Shown: in pieces, positions 1 to 6,789 of the stretch
Numbering within the stretch: the first letter of the stretch is position 1
How the letters are laid out: the number at the start of each line of letters is the position of its first letter
Assembly: GCA_005798285.1 (NCBI GenBank)
Contig: SYKE01000146.1
Location: 1-50,966 of the forward strand
Source of the DNA: Actinomycetota bacterium
GTDB lineage: Bacteria > Armatimonadota > SYMT01
DNA length: 50,966 nt
Reading direction: 5' to 3'
The notes under the pieces: generated by a model
Databases searched by the model: none
Told to the model about the DNA's origin: nothing
What the model saw: only the letters and a program-made list of their open reading frames with translations
Translations under genes and position numbers: made by a program

Positions 1-74
1 ACAAGGACGAGGCCGACGCCCTCAAGAAGAAGCTCGAGGACGTCGGCGCTGCCGTCGAAATCAAGCCCGCTTAG
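1..74 (+). CDS. rplL: Ribosomal protein L7/L12, C-terminal end (partial)
   Basis: The window opens inside this gene, in the frame starting at base 3. It reads KDEADALKKKLEDVGAAVEI and then KPA before TAG at 72-74. This is the conserved last helix and strand of L7/L12 (families usually end EAxxLKKKLEEAGAxVEIK), the stalk protein of the 50S subunit that recruits translation GTPases. Only about 23 codons are visible. A strong intrinsic terminator follows 27 bases after the stop, and rpoB, the usual next gene in most bacteria, is not found downstream. Identification rests on a short but very characteristic tail. Confidence 0.85.
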   Translation, partial: KDEADALKKKLEDVGAAVEIKPA

Positions 75-100
75 TCGGCGGACGGATCCAAGATCCGAAG

Positions 101-138
101 CAGGGCCCGGGACGCACGTCTCGGGCCCTGTTTTTTTT
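101..138 (+). terminator. Intrinsic terminator of the rplL operon
   Basis: Bases 101-113 pair with 118-130 (13 pairs, one G-U) around the tetraloop GCAC. Eight consecutive T residues (131-138) follow directly. This is a textbook Rho-independent terminator, and it should end the ribosomal transcript here. Confidence 0.92.
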
Positions 139-519
139 CGGCGCTGGAGTTCGCCGTTACACTCAGGAGACTCACGGGTAACCTATTAATGTCGGACACA
201 GTTTCGACCCGTTATTGCTCCCTCGGGAGCGGAGGCGCCACTGATGACTCCACCGGACTGTTCGGGGCGGGGTCCCTGTAGCAGGGGACAGGTTGCCAGC
301 GTCGACAAATCCACTCTCGGAGCCTCCACGAGTCGCGAACCGCAGCGCGGAGCGCACGCCGACGGCGCGTAGCCGACGCCAGAACCGGTGGATGACCGGG
401 GTGGATGAATTCGACGAACAGGGCCGCGGAGCGGAGCGCGTTCCAAGCCTCCTTAAAGAAGTGGCGGGGAATGCCTGCTGGTGAAATCCGGCAAGACTCG
501 AGTTAGCGCGAACTGAAGT
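139..519. other. Gene-free stretch after rplL
   Basis: I see no convincing coding frame in this interval. The open frames on both strands are short and have unnatural composition. There are local hairpins, for example 272-277 with 284-289, but I could not match the sequence to RNase P RNA, tmRNA, SRP RNA or a known riboswitch by eye. It could hold an unrecognised structured RNA or be degenerate sequence. Confidence 0.4.
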
Positions 520-550
520 GGGGCGGCGGATCCGGAGGGTCCGCCGCCCC
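520..550. terminator. Hairpin between convergent units, terminator-like
   Basis: GGGGCGGCGGA at 520-530 pairs perfectly with 540-550 around a nine-base loop. The plus-strand side is followed only by GTTTG, so the T-tract is weak. It lies just beyond the stop of the minus-strand oxidoreductase (565) and could end transcription from either side. Confidence 0.5.
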
Positions 551-564
551 GTTTGACGTACCGG

Positions 565-1572
565 TCAGCGGAACAGCTCTTCGATCCGGACGGCGCGGCC
601 CTCCTCGGCACTCTTCACCGCGGCAAACACAATCGCCATCGACTGGAGGTTGTCGCGCCCACCGCACTCCGGCTCCCGACCTTCCCTCAAGGCCGCCACG
701 AACTCCTGCAGGCAGGCATCCTGGCCGGGCGGAACCTCAAGCAACTCCACTTCTTCACGAGTAGGAGCCTCTCCGGTGAGGGTCCCGGTCAGGAAGATGT
801 GGTCTTCCTCCCAGGTCAGGCTCCCGAGCGCTCCTTCGAGCCGCAGGTCGCCGTTCCACGGGCTCTGCTTCCCCACGCTGGATCCGAAGGCGTGATGCAC
901 GACCTTCAACCCGCCCTCGAACGTGATCTCGATCACGTGCGACGCGTCCCCAGCGTGCCAGCCCCAGCTCGGATTCCAGGTGGTGGCGCGAACCTCGACC
1001 GGCTCCTTCCCCAGGACATACCGCAGCAAGTCAAAGTGATGGATTCCCATGTCCTTGATGAGCGGGTACGACATGGTCGTGTAATGGGTGCCCGGCCGCG
1101 TCGCCCAAGCCTTGTAAAAGCCCATGGAACCCTGCTCGACCGGTCCGATTCGACCGTCAACAACCAGAGGACGAGTGCTTCTCGGCACCGCGCCGAACCG
1201 ATAGTTCTGCGAAATCATGTACCGCCGCCCACACCGCTCCGATGCCGCCACGGTACGGAGCGCGGCTTCCCAGGTGTCTGAGAGCGGCTTCTCCTGAATC
1301 ACGTGCAGCCCGGCCTCGAAGCACGCGGTCGCCACTGCTTCGTGAGCTGCGGGCGGGGTGACGTCCACCGAGAAGTCGGCCTTCACGCTTGTGAGTGCTT
1401 CCGCCACAGTGCGGAAGAGCTGAGACTCCGGGATCTCCAGTTGGGACTTCGCCGCATCGCGATTCTCTTCCATCGGCTCGACATAGCCGACCAGTTCCAC
1501 ACCAGGGGTGCGCCGGCACACATGCACCCAACTGCGGGCTCGAGCTCCGAGCCCAATCACGATTCCTCTCAA
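565..1572 (-). CDS. Gfo/Idh/MocA family NAD(P)-dependent oxidoreductase
   Basis: This 335-residue protein has the two-domain layout of Gfo/Idh/MocA dehydrogenases. The N-terminal Rossmann fold starts MRGIVIGLGARA, a shortened GxGxxx dinucleotide-binding loop. The signature EKP lies at residues 94-96 (VIQEKPLSD) and supplies the catalytic lysine region. The C-terminal half carries the family motif MGIHHFDLLRY (about 175-185), with the active-site histidine and aspartate. Members oxidise or reduce sugars, inositols and related polyols in the cytoplasm; the substrate cannot be told from sequence. The gene stands alone on the minus strand, divergent from the diguanylate cyclase. Length is normal for the family. 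Confidence 0.88.
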   Translation of the reverse strand: MRGIVIGLGARARSWVHVCRRTPGVELVGYVEPMEENRDAAKSQLEIPESQLFRTVAEALTSVKADFSVDVTPPAAHEAVATACFEAGLHVIQEKPLSDTWEAALRTVAASERCGRRYMISQNYRFGAVPRSTRPLVVDGRIGPVEQGSMGFYKAWATRPGTHYTTMSYPLIKDMGIHHFDLLRYVLGKEPVEVRATTWNPSWGWHAGDASHVIEITFEGGLKVVHHAFGSSVGKQSPWNGDLRLEGALGSLTWEEDHIFLTGTLTGEAPTREEVELLEVPPGQDACLQEFVAALREGREPECGGRDNLQSMAIVFAAVKSAEEGRAVRIEELFR

Positions 1573-1914
1573 CGCTGCTCCTCCTGCTCCCCCGGAAGCA
1601 CCGAGAGAATCCGTTCGTCGGGCCGGCCGGCCCGCACTTCCGGTTCAACGTAGCACGTTCGAATTCGGATCCCCTCTTTACGCCACTCGATGGGGCACTC
1701 GTTTCGGGGGGAACAGGTGGCCGTGAGTGACGGCTCTCGGAACGGCCGCGAGAGCCAGTCGGAAAGATTCCTCTGCGGGTGGTACGTTACATCAGCCAGA
1801 ATGATGCAGGGAGTCCGCGACCAGTGGCTTTCAGCTTCCGGACAAACCGGGAACCTGAAGACTGAGCAGCTCGATCGGGCTTTCTCCGCGTGGCATGGTG
1901 GAGGCAAAACGCCG
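1573..1914. other. Divergent intergenic region with a hairpin
   Basis: This stretch separates the minus-strand oxidoreductase from the plus-strand diguanylate cyclase and must hold the upstream signals of both. A perfect 8-bp inverted repeat (1732-1739 with 1749-1756) is visible. The cyclase frame stays open upstream to an ATG at 1690, but that extension has no ribosome-binding site and no family resemblance. I saw no clear promoter. Confidence 0.35.
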
Positions 1915-3051
1915 GTGAGTCGTGAGTCAGAAAAGCAGCCCGGATTCATGGATCGCTTCCGGTCGCCTCGGCCGGCGGCGACGCCCACGCCTGGCACGGC
2001 GCCGCCGACCCCTGCCAAAAGTTCGACGTCGATCGGAACCGGGCTGCCCGCGCGGCCCGTGCTGGATCTGGTTCGCGAAATTCTGGTGGCGGTGGCGCAG
2101 TTCACCATCCCGAGCCCCGATCTGAACTCTCGGGGGTTTGTCGAGCGAATCTTGTTGGCCTCTGCGTCGCTCGGCGAGGACTTGACACAAATCCAGAAGA
2201 CGCGGACCTGGGCGCTTTCGGCGCTCCCCGCGTATGCCAATCTCCAGCGAGGCTACCTCGCGGCGCGCGAGGAGGAGATCCGCCACCTGCTCCAACTCTA
2301 CAACGGCGCCAGCGCTACAGCGCACGGTAAGACCAGGGAGCTATCGGAGGCCGTGCTGGAGTCGCACTCCCGAATGCGCGAGGTCGTCCGCATTGAGGAC
2401 ATCCGCGCGGTTCGCACTCAACTGGAGGAAGAGATCAAGGGGGTTCGCGACCTGGTGGAGGCGAAGTCTCGTGATGACAAGGAGCGCGCAGCCCGGTTGT
2501 CCGCCCAGGTAAAAGTGCTGGAGCAGGCGTTGGAAGAGGTCCGGGGTCTCGCCGACTTTGACACTCTTACCGGACTGGTCCACCGCGGCGGGCTGGAGCG
2601 CCGGCTAAAGACGATGATGGCGGACCCCCGCGGGTGCTCCCTCGCGTTCATCGATCTCGATAATTTCAAGACCATCAACGACACGCTCGGTCATCTCGTG
2701 GGGGATCGGCTGCTGAAGTACGTGGCGCAGCAGCTCCAGAAGGTGTCTCGGTCAGCCGACGTAGCCGCTCGCTATGGCGGGGACGAATTCTGCCTCGCCG
2801 TGGTGGGGATCACGCCGGAGATGCTGGCTCAACGGCTGGGACCGCTCATCTCCCGTCGCCACATCAATCTGGAACAGGATGGGAAAGTCTGCTCGGTCTT
2901 GCTCTCAGCCACGGTGGGGATCGCCCAATCCGTACCGGGGGAGAGCGTGTCGTCCATCCTCGAGCGCGCCGATCGCGCCCTGCTCAACGCTAAGGCACAG
3001 GACAAGGGGGAGATCGTACTGGCCGCTCCCCCCCGCCCCAAACCGGCTTAA
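1915..3051 (+). CDS. Diguanylate cyclase (GGDEF domain), cytoplasmic
   Basis: The C-terminal half is a GGDEF domain that makes cyclic di-GMP from two GTP. It carries the intact signature GGDEF at residues 288-292 and, at the correct spacing before it, an RxxD product-inhibition site (RSAD, 279-282). The N-terminal 170 residues lack transmembrane segments and recognisable sensor domains. They are helical with a charged, probably coiled-coil stretch (LEEEIKGVRDLVEAK and on), suited to dimerisation. I chose GTG at 1915 because GGAGG at 1900-1904 sits 10 bases upstream; the frame is open back to 1690. The stop shares the palindrome TTAA with the stop of the convergent dehydratase. Expected to be active and feedback-inhibited, inferred from motifs only. 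Confidence 0.9.
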   Translation: MSRESEKQPGFMDRFRSPRPAATPTPGTAPPTPAKSSTSIGTGLPARPVLDLVREILVAVAQFTIPSPDLNSRGFVERILLASASLGEDLTQIQKTRTWALSALPAYANLQRGYLAAREEEIRHLLQLYNGASATAHGKTRELSEAVLESHSRMREVVRIEDIRAVRTQLEEEIKGVRDLVEAKSRDDKERAARLSAQVKVLEQALEEVRGLADFDTLTGLVHRGGLERRLKTMMADPRGCSLAFIDLDNFKTINDTLGHLVGDRLLKYVAQQLQKVSRSADVAARYGGDEFCLAVVGITPEMLAQRLGPLISRRHINLEQDGKVCSVLLSATVGIAQSVPGESVSSILERADRALLNAKAQDKGEIVLAAPPRPKPA

Positions 3052-4007
3052 TCGGCGGCGGGCGCCGGGTAGAGTTCCAGCATCCGTGCCAAGACTGCGG
3101 AGAGTTGCGATCGCTGCCCCGGGCTGAGATCCACCAACGGTGGACGGACGGGACCGGCGCCTTCCGGGCCCAGCGAGCCCAGAAGATTCACGGCGGCTTT
3201 GACGTAGGACACCGCGAAGCCCTTCCCCTGATCACGAACCTGACAGATCGGCTCGATCACGTCCTTCAAGATGGAAGTCTGGGTTACGGTGTCTCCCGCC
3301 ACCACGGCCTGGTGGAACCGGATCGTGACGTGAGGCGCAAAGTTCGAGAGCGCCGAAGAGTACCCCCGACATCCGAGCGCGTAGTAGCCCGGAAAGGTCA
3401 TTTCGGCGGTGGGCATTCCATTCATGTAGCTCAGGCGGTCTCCCATTTCGAGCACCATCCGGCCAAAGTACTCGATGGGACCCTGTCCATCTTTGAATCC
3501 GACCACCTGCGGCAGCTCGGCCAGACGCTTCACGGTGTTCACACTGTAAAGCGCGTTGTCTCGAGGGTATAGGATGAGCGAGAGCGGACTGCTGTCCGCG
3601 ACGGCTCGGACATGTCGATACAATCCCTCCTGCTCCGGCGGCACGTGATTGGGCGGCAGCAGCAGCAAGCCGTCCTCGCCGGCCTCGGACGCGGCGCGGG
3701 CGAAGCGGCTGGCAATCACGGTGCTGTATCCGCATCCGGCGAGGACCGGGAGCGAGCCGCCCACCTCCTCAACGGCCGCCGCCACCGCCTCGCGATACTC
3801 TTCAACGTCCAGATTGAAGTATTCACCGGTCCCCGCGCACACGAAGATCGCCTGGAGTCCAACCCCCTTCATCCATCGCACATGGCGACGAAAGGCGTCC
3901 AGATTCAGCGAACCATCGGGGTGGAACGGAGTTACGGGAAACCCGAATACGCCCTCCAGGTGGGGGCGAAGCTGTTCCGGCGTCAAGTGACCTCTCCTCT
4001 GCTGCAA
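3048..4007 (-). CDS. kdgD: 5-dehydro-4-deoxyglucarate dehydratase-like (DapA superfamily)
   Basis: This 319-residue aldolase-fold protein belongs to the DapA/NAL superfamily. The Schiff-base lysine is K172 in VGFKDG and the catalytic tyrosine is Y147 in ILYPRDN. The details fit KdgD better than DapA: CAGTGEYFNL near residue 60 in place of a TTGE motif, the GFKDG box, the YxRDN motif, and the C-terminal GPVRPPL. KdgD removes water and CO2 from 5-dehydro-4-deoxy-D-glucarate to give 2,5-dioxopentanoate in glucarate/galactarate catabolism. No other enzyme of that path lies beside it, so the substrate remains an inference. It converges on the diguanylate cyclase with a shared stop palindrome. Confidence 0.78.
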   Translation of the reverse strand: MQQRRGHLTPEQLRPHLEGVFGFPVTPFHPDGSLNLDAFRRHVRWMKGVGLQAIFVCAGTGEYFNLDVEEYREAVAAAVEEVGGSLPVLAGCGYSTVIASRFARAASEAGEDGLLLLPPNHVPPEQEGLYRHVRAVADSSPLSLILYPRDNALYSVNTVKRLAELPQVVGFKDGQGPIEYFGRMVLEMGDRLSYMNGMPTAEMTFPGYYALGCRGYSSALSNFAPHVTIRFHQAVVAGDTVTQTSILKDVIEPICQVRDQGKGFAVSYVKAAVNLLGSLGPEGAGPVRPPLVDLSPGQRSQLSAVLARMLELYPAPAAD

Positions 4008-4117
4008 GAAACTGCGGTTCGGTGGGAACCGGATCTAAATCTCTGGCTGTTATAACTACGGCGCCGGCTGGATGGCCAATCGATCAGCCAGTAAAGCCGA
4101 TGCGGAGGCGGCATTCC

Positions 4118-4438
4118 ATGGCCCTTAGAGAAATCACTGAAGAACAGTTTCGGACGGAAGTACTCGGATCGGAAACCCCGGTGCTGGTGGACTTTTACGC
4201 CACGTGGTGCGGGCCCTGCCGGGCAATCGCTCCGCTCCTGGAGCGGTTTGCGGCCGAAAACGCCGATCGGCTGACGTTCGTGAAGCTCGACACCGACAGG
4301 TTTGAAGCGCTCACCGAAGAGTACGGGGTGCGAACTATCCCCACCGTCATCGCCTTCCAGGGAGGCCGGGAGTTGTCGCGGGTGGTCTATCCCCGAACCA
4401 TGGCGGCGCTGAGTGAGCTAATCCACACCCCGGAATAG
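4118..4438 (+). CDS. trxA: Thioredoxin
   Basis: A 106-residue single-domain thioredoxin. The redox motif WCGPC has its cysteines at 31 and 34, and the conserved cis-proline is P75 in RTIPT. There is no signal peptide, so it should act in the cytoplasm as a general disulfide reductase. ATG 4118 is preceded by GGAGG (4104-4108) at nine bases. The frame is open back to 4022 but that part is not thioredoxin-like. Length and motifs match TrxA. It lies between two unrelated genes. Confidence 0.92.
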   Translation: MALREITEEQFRTEVLGSETPVLVDFYATWCGPCRAIAPLLERFAAENADRLTFVKLDTDRFEALTEEYGVRTIPTVIAFQGGRELSRVVYPRTMAALSELIHTPE

Positions 4439-4530
4439 AGGCCCCGGTTTCGTCGCGGAGGCGCCCGGCAATAATGGTCTCGATGGGCGGTTGCATCCCG
4501 TGATCTGCCCGAGAGAAGGTGTCTCCCGAA

Positions 4531-5571
4531 ATGAACAACCGGTTGCTGCTGAACAAGTCTGCGATCCGTTTTGCTTGTCTGGTCCTGGTTTTTGCGGTGC
4601 GAGTGCCCGGCGGCATTCGCGCCGCAGCCGCCGCGTCGGCTCCCGCCGCCGTTCGTCCCGTGCCGGTCGATGCCTTCGGGCAACCCACGCACTCCGGCGT
4701 CAACGCCTTCAGGGATGGCGAAGACGATGGAGACGGGGGCGACCCCAAGGACGGAGGGGACCCCAAGGAGGACGACAGTCCCGACGAGGATGAAGACGAC
4801 GACGGCAAGGATGATGACGCCGACGAGGACGACGACAACGACGGTGAGCGCGATGATCGCGACTGTGACGACGATGACGACGGCATCTCGGATCGAGAGG
4901 ACGACGACGATGACAACGACGGCATCGCCGACGTAGACGACGATGCCGGCGTTGATGATGATGACCTCGACAACGACGGCGCCGACAACCTTCACGATTC
5001 CGATGACGACGGCGATCGCGTCAAAGACGGCAAGGACTCGGACGACGACAACGACGGCGTGCCGGACAACCGTGACGTGGATGACGACAACGACGGCGTG
5101 CCGGACGACGAGGACGAAGAGTCGCTCGACGACGACGACCAGGATAACGACCAGGTCTACGACGAATTCGACGGCGACGATGACAACGACGACGTGAACG
5201 ACATCGCCGACCTCGATGACGACAACGACGGCATCTCGGACAAGCGCGACCCGGACGATGACAACGACGGCCTGCCTGACGCGATCGACGACGACGAGGA
5301 TGCCGACCGCAAGTCGGACGATGTCGATGGCGACCAGGACAACGACGGCGTCCTCGACGCGCGAGATACGGATGACGACAACGACGGCACTCCGGACCGC
5401 AGCGATGACGACGACGATGACGACAGCATCGTCGACGGCGAGGACGACGACAAAGACAACGACGGAATCGAATCGGTAGACGACACCGATGACGACAACG
5501 ACGGCAAACTGGATCGCGCTGATCCGGATGACGACAACGACGGCATTCCGGACCGAACCGACCGAGACTGA
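4531..5571 (+). CDS. Secreted Asp-rich protein with thrombospondin type 3-like calcium repeats
   Basis: After a signal peptide (basic start, hydrophobic LACLVLVFAV-type core, Ala-rich cleavage region near residue 35) almost the whole 346-residue protein is Asp/Asn/Gly. Repeats of the form DDDNDGxxDxxD run from about residue 80 to the C-terminus. These match the thrombospondin type 3 calcium-binding consensus, in which alternate acidic residues wrap Ca2+. No catalytic or anchoring domain is visible and no sorting signal follows the repeats. The expected product is an exported, strongly acidic calcium-binding rod. ATG 4531 is favoured (GAAGG at 4515-4519); GTG 4519 is possible. A strong terminator follows. 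Confidence 0.8.
   Translation: MNNRLLLNKSAIRFACLVLVFAVRVPGGIRAAAAASAPAAVRPVPVDAFGQPTHSGVNAFRDGEDDGDGGDPKDGGDPKEDDSPDEDEDDDGKDDDADEDDDNDGERDDRDCDDDDDGISDREDDDDDNDGIADVDDDAGVDDDDLDNDGADNLHDSDDDGDRVKDGKDSDDDNDGVPDNRDVDDDNDGVPDDEDEESLDDDDQDNDQVYDEFDGDDDNDDVNDIADLDDDNDGISDKRDPDDDNDGLPDAIDDDEDADRKSDDVDGDQDNDGVLDARDTDDDNDGTPDRSDDDDDDDSIVDGEDDDKDNDGIESVDDTDDDNDGKLDRADPDDDNDGIPDRTDRD
4705..5565 (+). repeat. Tandem Asp-rich codon repeats inside the TSP3-like gene
   Basis: The short DNA word GACGACAACGACGGC and close variants recur many times, encoding DDNDG. The units are imperfect and differ in spacer residues, which suggests old duplication under selection for protein composition and not a recent satellite. 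The stretch is prone to slippage and misassembly. Confidence 0.75.
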
Positions 5572-5589
5572 GGCCGCTTGAAGCGCTCG

Positions 5590-5621
5590 GGGGCGGGGTC
5601 TTTCGGGACCCCGCCCCTTTT
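5590..5621 (+). terminator. Intrinsic terminator after the Asp-rich gene
   Basis: GGGGCGGGGTC (5590-5600) pairs perfectly with 5607-5617 around a six-base loop and is followed by TTTT (5618-5621) and a second T-rich patch. It should insulate the Asp-rich gene from the peptidase downstream. Confidence 0.85.
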
Positions 5622-5728
5622 CCTTTTGTCGGGCAACTGCGGCGTCTGGAGGGCCTGGGAGGTTTCGGCGCCTCGGGCTTCAAACTGGTGGTCACGTAGC
5701 CGGTGCTCTCCGGGAGATCTCACCTGCC

Positions 5729-6715
5729 TTGAGCGAATCTTGCGGCGATCCACTCGTCGAACTTCTCGAACTTATCCTGGTCACCCACTCTCCCGGTGGT
5801 GACGAGGAGGAAATTGACCGTTTGATCCTGCCCCATTTCGAGCGGTCCTGTGTCGATGTGCGACAAGACGCCGCCGGAAACATCATCGGTAGGATCCCGG
5901 GAGCCAGTTCGGACAACCCCCTGCTCATCGCAGCTCACAAGGATGAGTTGGGATTGATTGTGAAGCGGGTGGAACCCGACGGGTGTCTTCGGGTGCAGGA
6001 GTTGGGGGGCATCACGCCGTGGAAGTACGGCGAAGGACCGGTTGACATCCTGACTCCGCAGGACACGATTCCCGGCGTCCTGAGCATTGGCAGCATGCAC
6101 TCCACGGAGGAAACGGCCCGAGTACACTATTGCAGGGAGAATCCGGTAGACTGGGCGTCCACCCGGGTGCAGACTCGGCGAACCCGGGATGAGCTTCGGG
6201 CGCTCAGGGTCCACACGGGAAGTCGTGTCGTCGTGGCTCGGAGCCGGAAGCCGCCCCTCTGGGTGGGCGACTGCATCTGCGGTTACGCGCTCGATGACAA
6301 GGCCGCGGTCGCTGTGATGCTTCTCGTCATGGCTGAGCTGGCGAGCGCGTTTAGTCCCCCGCCACGGGACATCTACTTTGCGGCCACGAGCATTGAAGAG
6401 CAGATGTCTGGAGCGGCGGCATTCGCGGCCTCCGAGCTCCCCGTTCGGTCGATGCTGGCGCTTGAGATCGGGCCGGTGGAACCGGAGTACGATTTGGAAC
6501 TCAATGACTCCCCGATCGTTTGGTACAAGGATCGCCTCGGAGCGTATTCCAAACCGATGTGTGATCGGCTTGTGAGGCTCGGCGAGGCAATTGGTACCGG
6601 CTGTCAGCGGGCAGTTTACAGCCGCGCGGCGACTGACGCCTCGGGGGCGCGCCTTGCCGGCGCGGTGGGTGAAGTTTCCGTTCTCTCGTTCCCAGCCCTC
6701 AACAGCCACGGCTAA
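5729..6715 (+). CDS. M42-like aminopeptidase, frame interrupted by an in-frame stop
   Basis: The protein resembles M42/M20 dinuclear zinc aminopeptidases. Visible motifs are AAHKDELG (H70, D72), ALDDK (D189/D190 bridging ligand), TSIEEQ (E223/E224 catalytic base and ligand), ALEIGPV (E246) and a final NSHG (H327, last zinc ligand). TTG 5729 has GGGAG upstream (5712-5716). TAA at 6713-6715 falls exactly where relatives have Tyr in SHGYE. Read through, the same frame continues for 25 sensible codons (E-MAPIGGLRNMQRLLLAS and on) to TGA 6791-6793, which overlaps the ATG of the next gene as ATGA. The stop is therefore probably a recent nonsense mutation or a sequence error. As written, the product lacks its last helix. 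Confidence 0.8.
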   Translation: MSESCGDPLVELLELILVTHSPGGDEEEIDRLILPHFERSCVDVRQDAAGNIIGRIPGASSDNPLLIAAHKDELGLIVKRVEPDGCLRVQELGGITPWKYGEGPVDILTPQDTIPGVLSIGSMHSTEETARVHYCRENPVDWASTRVQTRRTRDELRALRVHTGSRVVVARSRKPPLWVGDCICGYALDDKAAVAVMLLVMAELASAFSPPPRDIYFAATSIEEQMSGAAAFAASELPVRSMLALEIGPVEPEYDLELNDSPIVWYKDRLGAYSKPMCDRLVRLGEAIGTGCQRAVYSRAATDASGARLAGAVGEVSVLSFPALNSHG

Positions 6716-6789
6716 GAGATGGCGCCGATCGGTGGTTTGAGGAACATGCAGCGGCTTTTGCTCGCGTCCGTTTTGGATCGGGCCTCGCC

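Noticed and set aside
164-190. CAGGAGAC resembling part of a cobalamin riboswitch B12 box, with GCCACTG nearby
   Set aside because: The two pieces are in the wrong order and the other conserved stems are missing. No cobalamin-related gene follows.
1690-1914. Upstream extension of the diguanylate cyclase to ATG 1690
   Set aside because: There is no ribosome-binding site for it, while GTG 1915 has GGAGG at good spacing. The extra residues are not domain-like.
4705-5565. Regular repeats that might look like a CRISPR or satellite array
   Set aside because: They are in-frame Asp-rich codon repeats inside a protein with a signal peptide; no constant repeat/spacer structure exists.
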